From: Oscillospiraceae bacterium MB08-C2-2
GTDB lineage: Bacteria; Bacillota; Clostridia; Oscillospirales; Ruminococcaceae
Direction of reading: 5' to 3'
NCBI GenBank assembly: GCA_035621215.1
Contig: CP141729.1
Coordinates: forward strand, 642,944 to 706,943
Length of the DNA: 64,000 nucleotides
Shown: positions 43,391 through 52,208 of the stretch, piece by piece
Numbering within the stretch: position 1 is the stretch's first letter
Layout of the letters: each line of letters begins with the position of its first letter
Made by a program: the position numbers and the translations under genes
The notes under the pieces: generated by a model
What the model was told of the DNA's origin: nothing
What the model saw: the letters and a program-made list of their open reading frames with translations, nothing else
Database searches by the model: none

Positions 43391-43450
43391 TCTCGTTGCC
43401 TCCCCTCTCGTGTCCATAAAAAATAGTATACTCATTTTACAGACAAAACA

Positions 43451-43495
43451 CAAGGCCGCTTCTCCCGTGTGCTGCGGTAAGAAGCGGCCATATAT
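43451..43495 (-). terminator. terminator of the permease/adaptor unit
   Basis: GGCCGCTTCT pairs with AGAAGCGGCC across a 16-base loop; on the minus strand TTGTGTTTTGTC follows. It lies just after the permease stop. Confidence 0.65.
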
Positions 43496-43504
43496 ATTTT
43501 TATT

Positions 43505-44701
43505 CTATTCGTGGCGCAGAGCATCCACCGGCTTGAGCCCTGCCGCCATAGAAGCAGGATAAACACCAAAGATAACGCCGATAACAACGGTAAGCAACAC
43601 ACAAAAGACAATCAGCTCTGTATTCAGCTGAGGATGGATTTGCAGGGGTATGCATCCGATCAGGGTAATGCCGGTTCCGATAACCGTTCCAATAATGCCA
43701 CCCAGAAAGGATATAGTAAACGCTTCCACCAGGAACTCCCAGAGGATATCCCGCCGACTGGCCCCGATGGATTTCTTAATCCCGATTTCCCGGGTTCGTT
43801 CATTAACAGATACCAGCATAATGGTCATAATGCCCAGACCCGCTACAACCAGCGAAACAGCAGCAATGGCTGAAAGCACTAAGGTGACAATATCCAGCAC
43901 TGTATTGAGCTTTTCCTTTTGGGCGAACATATTTTCTGCCTTATAGCCCGAGGTGGTTCCCGAAAGCTGATTCAGTGCCGTTACAAGCTGACTGCTCACA
44001 ACATCGCTGTCGATTCCCTCCCCTGTTTTTACAGCAATTTGATCAAAGGTGACCCGCCCGGTCATATCCTGATAGGTTGTATAAGGCATATAGATAAAGG
44101 AAGGAATATAGTTCCCGATCAGGCCCTGTAAAATGTTGCCTCCGGAATTAACCACGCCCACAATTTCAAAGTCCTCGTATCGGCTTCCAATTTGAAGGGT
44201 TAGGGTCTTCCCCACAATGTTATCCCTTTTATAATAGGCCTTGGCCAGATTCTGATCCACCACGCAGACAGGATTTTTACCCGCTACATCTCCGCTGGAA
44301 ATGACCCGGCCATAAAGAGCCTCCATAGGGATAACCTGATTGGCTCCCGAATCCACGCCCCACACAACAGCATCCATCATGAGCCCCCGCATGTAGCTGC
44401 GCAGATAATCCACCGTTATAGGAATTGCCCGTTCCACAGCGGCACTTTCACGGATGACCTCCAAATGTTTGTGCGTTAAAACGGTTTGGGAATTCTGGCT
44501 GCCTCCGCTGACCATCAAGCCGCCCATACCCAGACTGTTCAGCTCTTGGTTGATGGTTTCTTTGCCAATATCGCCAATGGAGGTAATCAGAACCACCGAG
44601 GCCACGCCAATGGAGATGCCCAGAATGGTCAGCCAGCTTCGAAACTTTTTTCGGCCCAGGTTCTTAAACCCGGCAAGCAACGTATCAAGAAGCATCTGCA
44701 C
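43505..44701 (-). CDS. MacB/FtsX-type ABC transporter permease
   Basis: A 398-residue permease with the MacB_PCD plus FtsX layout: a membrane segment near 20-45, a large extracytoplasmic domain (about 50-265) and three C-terminal membrane segments (about 275-385). The coupling region VSVNERTREIGIKKSIGASRRDIL is seen at about 291-314. Relatives export peptides, antibiotics or lipoproteins, or transmit mechanical force, together with an ATPase and often an HlyD-like adaptor. The adaptor gene overlaps its 5' end by 17 bases. No ATPase gene is adjacent. Confidence 0.9.
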   Translation of the reverse strand: MQMLLDTLLAGFKNLGRKKFRSWLTILGISIGVASVVLITSIGDIGKETINQELNSLGMGGLMVSGGSQNSQTVLTHKHLEVIRESAAVERAIPITVDYLRSYMRGLMMDAVVWGVDSGANQVIPMEALYGRVISSGDVAGKNPVCVVDQNLAKAYYKRDNIVGKTLTLQIGSRYEDFEIVGVVNSGGNILQGLIGNYIPSFIYMPYTTYQDMTGRVTFDQIAVKTGEGIDSDVVSSQLVTALNQLSGTTSGYKAENMFAQKEKLNTVLDIVTLVLSAIAAVSLVVAGLGIMTIMLVSVNERTREIGIKKSIGASRRDILWEFLVEAFTISFLGGIIGTVIGTGITLIGCIPLQIHPQLNTELIVFCVLLTVVIGVIFGVYPASMAAGLKPVDALRHE

Positions 44702-45851
44702 GCCCCCTTAGCCCCACATAATTGCTTTTTTCAAGCAGTTTTTCTGGGTTATAGGCAATTACGTCACTGGGAGAAACGCCTTCCAAGATTTCCACCTCGT
44801 TGAGCATTTCACGGCCAGTGAGAACGACTCTTTTTTTCAGAGTACCGCCTGTATACACATAAACAAATTCGTTGTTGCTTTCATCCTGGCGAATGGCCTC
44901 ATAGGGCAAGGTCAAAACATCCTGACTTTCATCTCCCAGAATTTCCACCTTGGCGGTGAAGCCGGATTTCAGGCTGGGGCTTCCTTGATCCAGTGCTATT
45001 TCCACATCCACCACAGTCTCCGAGGTGGTTCCCCTCAGAGCCTTGCGGGCTGTCGGGTATATTTTGGAGATGGTTCCATTGAACACCTGATTAGGAAAAG
45101 CTGTTCCGCTTATACGGGCCCGGTCCCCCACCGTTACCTCCCCTATATCCGCTTCACTCACCGTAGCCATTACATTGAAATTTTCGCTGTCTGCAATGGT
45201 GATGACCGGCACACCAGTGGAGGCCGGGGCCTGCCTCTTTATATTCAGTGCGGTTATAATGCCGGAGATGGGCGCACGAATCTCCTGCACTGCCTCTTCT
45301 GTTACCATATAGGGAACCGATTCGCTGATGGGAGTATCAAAGGAACTTGAAACCATCTGGCTGTCTCCCAGCAGTGCTCCCAAAGCGCTTAAATCGGCAT
45401 TTCCACTGTATTGGCTGATCGCCGCCGTCAAACCATAGGCCGAGGCCAGCTCCAGCCATTCTTCCCCCTGGGCTGACCCACTAAGCTGTGGAAGGCTGGC
45501 AGGGATTCCTTCAGGCAGTCCCTGCATGGTAAGGCTATCCAGAAAATCATAGCCCTTATTTTTTAGGCCTTGGGTGAGCTGTGTATCCACCCGAACCAGC
45601 AGCTCATTTTCCCGCACGGTATCCCCAACCGAAACCAATACTTCTTCCGGTATCAGAACAGATTGGAGATAGACCTCCTGAACCTGAGCAGACTGAACCA
45701 CGCCGGTGCAGGAAATAGAGTTTTCGTAGGATTTGATTTGAGGCGAGGTATAATAAACAGAAGGAACGGAAGATTGCACCATTCCCGGAACTGCCGCAAA
45801 ACCGGCTATAATAAGTAGTGTCAGCACCCATATGAATACCCTTTTTTTCAT
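44685..45851 (-). CDS. HlyD/MacA-like membrane-fusion adaptor
   Basis: A 388-residue adaptor protein with one N-terminal signal/membrane segment (about 5-25). A biotinyl/lipoyl-like half (IPEEVLVSVGDTVRENELLVRVDT, about 72-95) comes first. After a helical-length insert comes VRAPISG-like EIRAPISGIITALN, then a beta-barrel domain (GDRARISGTAFPNQVFNG) and a C-terminal domain typical of MacA. It starts a two-gene unit with the permease. In monoderm bacteria such adaptors sit outside the membrane beside MacB-type permeases. Confidence 0.88.
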   Translation of the reverse strand: MKKRVFIWVLTLLIIAGFAAVPGMVQSSVPSVYYTSPQIKSYENSISCTGVVQSAQVQEVYLQSVLIPEEVLVSVGDTVRENELLVRVDTQLTQGLKNKGYDFLDSLTMQGLPEGIPASLPQLSGSAQGEEWLELASAYGLTAAISQYSGNADLSALGALLGDSQMVSSSFDTPISESVPYMVTEEAVQEIRAPISGIITALNIKRQAPASTGVPVITIADSENFNVMATVSEADIGEVTVGDRARISGTAFPNQVFNGTISKIYPTARKALRGTTSETVVDVEIALDQGSPSLKSGFTAKVEILGDESQDVLTLPYEAIRQDESNNEFVYVYTGGTLKKRVVLTGREMLNEVEILEGVSPSDVIAYNPEKLLEKSNYVGLRGRADAS

Positions 45852-46099
45852 AAAGAAGCCCCTCCCGTATATTCTGTATACAGGCCGAAAATTCCGAGGT
45901 CATTAAACAAAGCCCCGGAATTCGGCAAAATTCAAAAGTCTGGTTTTAGTGTTGCTGTTTCACAGGAATTTATACCCACTGCCCATACTTTTAAAACTTT
46001 AATTTATTCGGTGAATGCATCTTTCAAAAGGTGCAAAATTCTGGGGCAATGCATATTCCCGTTAGCATGTATTAGAATAGCAAGAAGGAGGGGATCGCA

Positions 46100-46309
46100 T
46101 TGAATTTGATTACCTGTGATCAATCTTGCCGACATCAGCAAGATGGTTACTGTACCTTGAACCATATTTCCAATTTGACCAGTGATACCAGCTCCGCCTG
46201 CGGCTATTACGAAACCATAGTGCTCCCCAAGAAAGGCCCTAGCAAGGGTCATAAAAATGCGGCAGTATCACCGGAGTCTATGGGCTCAATCCCCCAAATC
46301 AAGACCTGA
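46100..46309 (+). CDS. small four-cysteine protein
   Basis: A 69-residue protein from a TTG start with a very strong site, AAGGAGGGG, 6 bases upstream. Cysteines at 6, 10, 18 and 34 (C-x3-C-x7-C-x15-C) suggest a bound metal. I recall short proteins of similar pattern, starting MNLI-C and with an EGYC-L block, being widespread in Clostridia and usually carrying a misleading 'hydroxymyristoyl-ACP dehydratase' label; the function is not known. The C-terminal third is basic and looks unstructured. A terminator follows. Confidence 0.7.
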   Translation: MNLITCDQSCRHQQDGYCTLNHISNLTSDTSSACGYYETIVLPKKGPSKGHKNAAVSPESMGSIPQIKT

Positions 46310-46360
46310 AAAAACACAGAGATTTGCTGATCATCCAGCGAATCTCTGTGTTTTATTTTG
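46310..46360. terminator. bidirectional terminator
   Basis: AAAACACAGAGATT(T)GCTG pairs with CCAGC(G)AATCTCTGTGTTTT, followed by ATTTTG. It lies between the small cysteine protein and the convergent radA. Confidence 0.8.
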
Positions 46361-46380
46361 TATGCTTGCTTGTATGTATT

Positions 46381-47766
46381 TCAGCCCAACAGGGCCAGTG
46401 CCTGCCGGATTCCCTTGACCCCTACAATCTCGATGCTGTCTGAGCCGGAGGAAAGGGAAAGCCCCTTTAGACAGGCATGAGGTATAATCACCTTAGAAAA
46501 ACCGAGGCGTGCGCATTCATTGATACGCAGGGCGGCGTGGGAAACACTCCGCACTTCACCTGCCAAGCCGATTTCACCAAAAGCGGCCACATCATCACCC
46601 AAGGGCTTGTCCAAAAGATTTGAAACCAGTGCGATGGCAACTGAAAGATCGGCCGCCGGTTCATCCAGATGCAGGCCGCCAATGATGTTGATATAAGCAT
46701 CCATGTTGCCAAAGAAAAAACCGCCCCGCTTTTCCAGAACCGCCATCAGCAGGGCCGCACGGTTATAATCAAAGCCGGTGCTCATGCGGCGGGGTGTACC
46801 AAAGCCGGTTTTGCTCACCAGCGCCTGTACCTCAGCCAAGATTGGGCGTGAGCCCTCCATTACACAGGCTACACAAGTGCCGGAAATACCCACAGGGCGC
46901 CCGGAAAGCAGCATCAGCGAGGGGTTTTCTACATTGACAAGGCCAGATTCCCCCATTTCAAAAACGCCAATTTCATTGGTGGAGCCGAAACGGTTTTTAA
47001 CTGCACGCAGAATGCGATAAGTGGAATGGCGCTCCCCTTCAAAATAGAGAACCACATCCACCATATGCTCCAGAACCTTGGGGCCAGCAATGCCGCCATC
47101 CTTGTTTACATGCCCCACAATGAACACGGGGATTTCCATGGATTTCGCTGCGCGAATCAGCCATTGGGTGCACTCACGCACCTGGCTGACACTGCCGTTG
47201 GAAGAGCTGAGCGTTGCCAAATTCATGGTCTGAATGGAATCCACCATCACCATATCCGGGTTTACATATTCAATGGTGCTGACAACCTTTTCAATGTCGG
47301 TAACAGCCGCCACAAACAGGTTTTCGCTGTCAATCCCCAAGCGGATTGCCCGCATTTTGATCTGCCTTGGGCTTTCCTCTCCGGCTATATACAGCACCTT
47401 CTTGCCCTGACACAATGTGTTGCAGATTTGCAGAAGAAGGGTGGATTTTCCGATTCCCGGGTCACCGGCCAGAAGCATCACCGAACCATCCACGATACCT
47501 CCGCCCAACACCCGATCCAGTTCGGAAAGGCCGGTTTGCTGGCGGATTTCATCCGAGGCATCCAGCACCGTGATTTTGGAAACCGCCGCATCCAACTGAC
47601 CGGGAGAAGCCACTGTGGCACGCAGCTTTTCCTTGGGGGAAGGCGGCAAACGTGTTTCTTCCACAAAGGTGTTCCACTCACTGCATTCGGGGCATTTGCC
47701 ATACCAGCGGGGGGATTCAAAACCACATTGTGAACAAACATGAACTGTTTTTGCTTTAGCCGCCAT
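46381..47766 (-). CDS. radA: DNA repair protein RadA
   Basis: A DnaB-like motor that extends branches during recombination. The 461 residues have all landmarks: an N-terminal zinc finger CSQCGFESPRWYGKCPEC (about 11-28), Walker A GDPGIGKSTLL (about 101-111), the RadA-specific KNRFGSTNEIG (about 253-263) and a C-terminal Lon-like domain (about 280-455). It is followed by a terminator shared with the convergent small gene. AAAGGATG precedes the ATG. Confidence 0.97.
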   Translation of the reverse strand: MAAKAKTVHVCSQCGFESPRWYGKCPECSEWNTFVEETRLPPSPKEKLRATVASPGQLDAAVSKITVLDASDEIRQQTGLSELDRVLGGGIVDGSVMLLAGDPGIGKSTLLLQICNTLCQGKKVLYIAGEESPRQIKMRAIRLGIDSENLFVAAVTDIEKVVSTIEYVNPDMVMVDSIQTMNLATLSSSNGSVSQVRECTQWLIRAAKSMEIPVFIVGHVNKDGGIAGPKVLEHMVDVVLYFEGERHSTYRILRAVKNRFGSTNEIGVFEMGESGLVNVENPSLMLLSGRPVGISGTCVACVMEGSRPILAEVQALVSKTGFGTPRRMSTGFDYNRAALLMAVLEKRGGFFFGNMDAYINIIGGLHLDEPAADLSVAIALVSNLLDKPLGDDVAAFGEIGLAGEVRSVSHAALRINECARLGFSKVIIPHACLKGLSLSSGSDSIEIVGVKGIRQALALLG

Positions 47767-47846
47767 ATAAACATCCTTTCCGCTCCAGCTGTACAGATTT
47801 TGAAACCGCCGGGATTACCTGCACAAGCTGTATACATCGCAAAGCG

Positions 47847-48608
47847 CTACTGTGTTATTTCGGTCATCGTATTGTATTGCTGGGTTTCCATGTCGGGCGG
47901 AATTTCCACTTGCAGGTATTCCAGCACCGAGCACAAGGTGACAAAAGCAAGCTTGCTTTGGTATTCTGGATCAGCCAGCTTATAAGCCTCGGTACGATTG
48001 GATAAAAATCCGCATTCGATAAGCACAGCAGGGCATTGTGCTTCGTACATCAAAAAAAGGTTTTTGCCTGCGGATTTTTGCAGCCTCTTATTTTCCGGCT
48101 GAAGCATCTCCACCATATTCTGTTGGATGGTAGAAGCAAGCTCTTTGCTTTCCTCATTGTTTGGGCTGTAAAAAATCTGTATCCCATTGGAGCGGGAATC
48201 ACCAAATTGATTCTGATGAATGCTGAGGAATAAGGCGTTGGGGTAGCTGTTCATAATAGACAGACGGTTATGCAAATCAGAGGTTTTCTGTTTCTTCGCA
48301 CCTTTAATGCCCTCATCGTGGATAGAGCGGTCATCCTCACGGGTCATAACCACTGTAAAGCCGGAAATTTCCAGTTGATCCCGCAGCATAAGGGCGATGG
48401 AAAGGTTTATATCCTTCTCTACGATTTTATCTACCCCCACGGCTCCCCCATCCTGTCCCCCGTGGCCCGGATCTAAAATAATTACAGGCAGGTTGCTGAC
48501 TGTTCCTATGGCAGGCAGAGCCCCACCCACCCTCTGAACGGAAAACACCATAGCCAACGTGCAAAGCAGGCCGACCAACCCTAAAAGAAGCCGTTTGTGC
48601 ATCTTCAT
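47847..48608 (-). CDS. cwlD: N-acetylmuramoyl-L-alanine amidase, CwlD-like
   Basis: A zinc amidase that cuts the MurNAc-L-alanine bond. An N-terminal membrane anchor or signal (about 4-22) is followed by an Amidase_3 domain: IILDPGHGGQDGGAVG (first zinc histidine), EKDINLSIALML (zinc glutamate), LFLSIHQNQF (second histidine) and the catalytic ALIECGFLSN-like VLIECGFLSNRTEA. The TREDDRSIHDEGIKG segment with a K-rich stretch resembles CwlD, the germination-specific amidase that makes muramic lactam in the spore cortex. The start is uncertain: ATGs at 48614, 48608 and 48602; GAGG fits 48608 best. Confidence 0.82.
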   Translation of the reverse strand: MKMHKRLLLGLVGLLCTLAMVFSVQRVGGALPAIGTVSNLPVIILDPGHGGQDGGAVGVDKIVEKDINLSIALMLRDQLEISGFTVVMTREDDRSIHDEGIKGAKKQKTSDLHNRLSIMNSYPNALFLSIHQNQFGDSRSNGIQIFYSPNNEESKELASTIQQNMVEMLQPENKRLQKSAGKNLFLMYEAQCPAVLIECGFLSNRTEAYKLADPEYQSKLAFVTLCSVLEYLQVEIPPDMETQQYNTMTEITQ

Positions 48609-49028
48609 CCGCATCGCCTCACATTCAACAGCTTCTGCGGAGCTTCCTCCCCTGCCCATTGGCGGCTGAGAAACAACAACTTCTATATTATCACCGCAGA
48701 TTAGTATAGGGTATGCGAGACAAGGCTTTGGTTATGCCAAAATGTATCACTATAAAGTGCAAAGGAGCCGCTGCTGAGAGCGTAGACTTAAGTCTACGCT
48801 CTCTATGGGGGGCATCCAATGCCCCCCATATTCCCCCCGGATTGTGCCGACTCGGCACATAAAGTGGTATTCCTGCGTCAAAATCAATTTAACGCAGGAA
48901 ATATTACGAATCAAAACTACAGTATCTTTTTTGGTTGATTAAAGGCCTTATATCTACAGCCTAAGCCGCTATTTGATATCCGGAAAGGAGCGGCTCCAAA
49001 TTATGCATTTCTATTTTTGCCTAGCAGA
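48609..49028. other. intergenic region with clustered hairpins
   Basis: No gene is seen. On either strand it holds, in order, GAGAGCGTAGACTT/AAGTCTACGCTCTC (48776-48803), ATGGGGGGCAT/ATGCCCCCCAT (48805-48829), TGTGCCGA/TCGGCACA (48843-48859) and TTCCTGCGT/ACGCAGGAA (48870-48900). GGAGCCGCT at 48764-48772 can pair with AGCGGCTCC at 48989-48997 and would enclose all four. No terminator U-run follows any of them on the minus strand. Confidence 0.6.
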
Positions 49029-49844
49029 TCAATCCTCACAAATGCTCTCCAGATATTCCACCAAATCGGCTAAGGCTCCGTCCTGACAGGTTCCCACCAC
49101 CAAATCAGCGGCATCCTTTAAATCCTGCGGAGAATCCTTCAAGGTAACGCCAATACCGGCCAACTTGATCATTTCCATATCGTTATAGAAATCCCCGATG
49201 CAGACCAGATTTTGCAGCGGGACATTCTCCATTTTAACCAGCTCAGTCAAAGCTGTTGCTTTGGAACAGCCCTCGGGAAGCATCTCCTGAAGGCGGTAAT
49301 TGGTGGCGACAAAGCGCACACCGGGGTAATTGCCGTTGTTTACATGCTCATAAAAGGCATCAAACTGGGATTCATCAATAAAGAAAAGCCCTTTACGCCA
49401 CGGCAGAGGGATTTTATCCAGATCGGGGCAGAAGGCATACCGGCGGCCCTTGTCATTCTGCTGATCCTTTAGGGTGGTATCCTCTCGGATTATGTAGTAA
49501 TTATCCGATACAACCAAAGCCTCACAGGTGGGCACGGCTTCTTCCACCATGCGGAAATAAGGGCGGGCCTGTTCCGGCAAAACCCAATCCTTGAGAATCT
49601 TTCCGGTGTTGTAATCGTAAATCATGCCGCCGTTATACATAACGCAAGGGAAGTTGATGGGCAGATGCCCGAGCAGCTCCTTTAGTTGAATGGGAACCCG
49701 CCCGGTGGAAAGACCAAACCGGCCTCCCTTGGCAATAAAGCGGTTGAGGGCTTCAACGTTTCGCGCAGAACGCTTATGGTCTCTGGTTATCAGAGTGCCA
49801 TCCACATCGCTCATAATCACCATATCCTGTATTCTGCGTTTCAT
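49029..49844 (-). CDS. Cof-type HAD hydrolase (paralogue A)
   Basis: A 271-residue HAD-superfamily phosphatase with a Cof-type (C2) cap. The nucleophile aspartates are in MSDVDGTL (about 11-18), the threonine/serine motif in LSTGR, and the acidic motif in CIGDFYNDMEMIKLAG (about 219-234). Substrates of this group are sugar phosphates, FMN or similar. Its C-terminal GALADLVEYLE and overall layout match the next gene upstream, so the two are probably a tandem duplication. Confidence 0.88.
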   Translation of the reverse strand: MKRRIQDMVIMSDVDGTLITRDHKRSARNVEALNRFIAKGGRFGLSTGRVPIQLKELLGHLPINFPCVMYNGGMIYDYNTGKILKDWVLPEQARPYFRMVEEAVPTCEALVVSDNYYIIREDTTLKDQQNDKGRRYAFCPDLDKIPLPWRKGLFFIDESQFDAFYEHVNNGNYPGVRFVATNYRLQEMLPEGCSKATALTELVKMENVPLQNLVCIGDFYNDMEMIKLAGIGVTLKDSPQDLKDAADLVVGTCQDGALADLVEYLESICED

Positions 49845-49910
49845 AGTACCTTACTCCTCTCAGCTGCTGGTTTTCTATTCTATCCTTCATGCCACTTCCC
49901 TTTTAAACAA

Positions 49911-50723
49911 TCAACTGGGAAGTTTCTCCAAATATTCGACTAAATCGGCCAAAGCACCGTTTTCACAGCTGCCCACCACCAAATCCGCCGCTTTCTTCAT
50001 TTCATCGGGGGCATTTTCCACTGTAACCCCCAGCCCGGCCATTTGAATCATTTCAAGATCATTAAAATAATCCCCGATGGCCACAACCTTTTCTGGCTCG
50101 ATGTTTTTTTCTTTTGCCAGAACGCTCAGAGCTTCTCCTTTGGAAAGGTGCAGAGGCATCATTTCCACCAAGGTCTCCATGGTGGTGACAAAGCGAACAT
50201 TGCTATAGCCAAGGGTATTTACAAATTCCTCAAAAACAGGAACCTGCTCCGGCTTCATCGAAAACAGCACCTTATACCAGTTGCTGTCCTGATCAAAGTC
50301 AATACCACTGTTCCGGGGGAAAAAAGAGGTCATATCGTTCTTGGGATAAGAGAAAAAAACCTCGCTTTTCAAGTCATCTCCGCCATTGTGGAGCGGCAGC
50401 ACCCCAGTATCGGGAAATTTTTGGATGATCTCTTTTATATAAGCGCCGCAGCCTGGCGGCAGCAATACCTCTTGGCTGCGCTCCCGAGTGGTATAATCGT
50501 AAACCAACCCGCCATTGAATATGATACAGGGCATATTAATGGGGATTTGGCTTGCCACCTGATGTGCGAAAGAAACAGAACGGCCGGTGGCAATGGCTAG
50601 ATGCCCACCCTGCTCCACAAAGCGTTTCAATGCAAGAATGTTACGCTGGGGAATTCCTTCTTTCGTAACCAAAGTACCATCCAAATCGGTTACAAGGAGG
50701 GTACCAGAAAAATCTTTTTTCAA
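49911..50723 (-). CDS. Cof-type HAD hydrolase (paralogue B)
   Basis: A 270-residue HAD phosphatase when started at TTG 50723, which follows AAAGGA by 9 bases and lies 5 bases after the rluD stop. Motifs are VTDLDGTLV (about 10-18), ATGR and AIGDYFNDLEMIQMAG (about 222-237). The open frame extends further upstream into rluD but that part has no family match. It is clearly related to the gene at 49029. It may be read as the end of the ileS-lspA-rluD unit. Confidence 0.85.
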   Translation of the reverse strand: MKKDFSGTLLVTDLDGTLVTKEGIPQRNILALKRFVEQGGHLAIATGRSVSFAHQVASQIPINMPCIIFNGGLVYDYTTRERSQEVLLPPGCGAYIKEIIQKFPDTGVLPLHNGGDDLKSEVFFSYPKNDMTSFFPRNSGIDFDQDSNWYKVLFSMKPEQVPVFEEFVNTLGYSNVRFVTTMETLVEMMPLHLSKGEALSVLAKEKNIEPEKVVAIGDYFNDLEMIQMAGLGVTVENAPDEMKKAADLVVGSCENGALADLVEYLEKLPS

Positions 50724-50728
50724 CCAGT

Positions 50729-51664
50729 TCAATCCTTTCCGGGAAGGGTTCTTAAAAAAGCGGTGTAATATTCGGGCAGCTCCGAAGAAAATTCCATGTT
50801 CTGACCGCTTCTGGGATGGATAAAGCCAAGCATTTGGGCATGCAAACACTGACCGCCCAGTTGGGTAATCACTTTGGCAGGGCCATAGACCTCATCCCCC
50901 GCCACTGGGTGGCCAAGATAAGCAAGATGCACCCGAATCTGATGGGTTCTGCCGGTTTCCAGCCGAACCTCCAAATCAGAAAAGCCACGATAGCGGTCGA
51001 GCACCCGATAATGGGTCACCGCTTCTCTGGAGCCTCGATCGGTTACACACATCTTCTTGCGGTCTTTGGGATGTCTCCCAATGGGCGCATCCACTGTACC
51101 GGAATCGGTTTTAAATCCGCCGTAAACCACCGCACGATATTGACGCAAAAAGCTGTGCTCGCTGATTTGAGCAGAAAGCCCTTGATGGGCAAAATCGTTC
51201 TTTGCCACCATAAGAAGGCCGCTGGTATCCTTATCGATCCGATGCACAATACCCGGCCTTGTTACCCCGCCGATACCGGAAAGCTCCTCCCCGCAGTGAT
51301 AAAGCAGAGCGTTGACCAAGGTACCATCCGAGTGACCGGGAGCCGGATGCACCACCATGCCCTTGGGCTTGTTGACCACCAACAAATCGGCATCCTCATA
51401 GACAATATCCAGAGGGATATCCTGTGCTTCCACCGATGAAGGTGCGGGAGCGGGCAATATAACCTCCACTGTCTCATTACCCAGTATGCGGTAGTTCTTC
51501 CCCACCGCCTTGCCTTCCACCAAAACCAGCCCATCGTCACAGAGTTTTTGGGCCATGCTTCTGGAAATATCGGGGAGCTGATCGGAAATCCACTTATCCA
51601 TACGGCAACCGCTGTCTTTGGCCTGGGCAGCCAACCACAGCGGTTTTTCATTAAATCTGTTCAT
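50729..51664 (-). CDS. RluD-family pseudouridine synthase
   Basis: A 311-residue enzyme that isomerises uridines in rRNA (RluD/YlyB type). An S4 RNA-binding domain (about 20-75) precedes the catalytic domain with PGIVHRIDKDTSGLLMVAK (about 130-148; the catalytic aspartate is the D of RIDKDT) and LETGRTHQIRVH. The exact target uridine is unknown. The ATG 51664 overlaps the lspA 3' end by 14 bases; a GTG/ATG choice 12 bases upstream is also open. Confidence 0.92.
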   Translation of the reverse strand: MNRFNEKPLWLAAQAKDSGCRMDKWISDQLPDISRSMAQKLCDDGLVLVEGKAVGKNYRILGNETVEVILPAPAPSSVEAQDIPLDIVYEDADLLVVNKPKGMVVHPAPGHSDGTLVNALLYHCGEELSGIGGVTRPGIVHRIDKDTSGLLMVAKNDFAHQGLSAQISEHSFLRQYRAVVYGGFKTDSGTVDAPIGRHPKDRKKMCVTDRGSREAVTHYRVLDRYRGFSDLEVRLETGRTHQIRVHLAYLGHPVAGDEVYGPAKVITQLGGQCLHAQMLGFIHPRSGQNMEFSSELPEYYTAFLRTLPGKD

Positions 51665-52163
51665 GTGGGGGAACATCCTTGGGTTCAGAGGGCAAATCAG
51701 GATTGTGGGAAGAAATCTCGCTGGAAATCAGGTACCAAGCAAGAAGCCCCGTGCCGATTACCACACAGCAATCGGCGAAATTAAACACAGGAAAAGAAAT
51801 TAGGGGGCTTACATCCAGATAATCCACCACAAAGCCCTGAGAGGCACGATCAATCAAATTGCCTACGCCGCCTGCTAATATAAGCACAGCACCGCTGATC
51901 AGGCGTCTGCCCTTGAGACGGCCGGCAAACAGCAGAAAAGCCATTACAGCTAGAATCGCACCGGTAAAAACAGCCAGAATACCAGCCCGGCCCTGCAAGA
52001 ATCCAAAAGCGGCTCCCCGGTTTTCTACATAGGTGAGAGAAAACACACGAGGTATAACAGGGATGGTTATTTTGGAGGCAAGAGCCTCTACCGCCCATTT
52101 TTTCAGGAGTTGATCGATCCCGATCAGTGCCGCTGTAATCAGCAGCAAGATGCTTTTTTTCAT
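51651..52163 (-). CDS. lspA: lipoprotein signal peptidase (signal peptidase II)
   Basis: A membrane aspartyl protease that removes signal peptides from lipidated prolipoproteins. The 170-residue protein has four hydrophobic segments. The catalytic aspartates are in GNLIDRASQGFVVDYLD and FNFADCCVVIG. The upstream YVENRGAAFGF block is also typical. The lipoprotein at 42491 would be one client. It sits between ileS and rluD, the order seen in Bacillus and many Clostridia. Confidence 0.96.
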   Translation of the reverse strand: MKKSILLLITAALIGIDQLLKKWAVEALASKITIPVIPRVFSLTYVENRGAAFGFLQGRAGILAVFTGAILAVMAFLLFAGRLKGRRLISGAVLILAGGVGNLIDRASQGFVVDYLDVSPLISFPVFNFADCCVVIGTGLLAWYLISSEISSHNPDLPSEPKDVPPHEQI

Positions 52164-52208
52164 AGAACCTCCATTGTGGCAACTAAAAGTGCAGGCCGAT
52201 TGTGCCGT

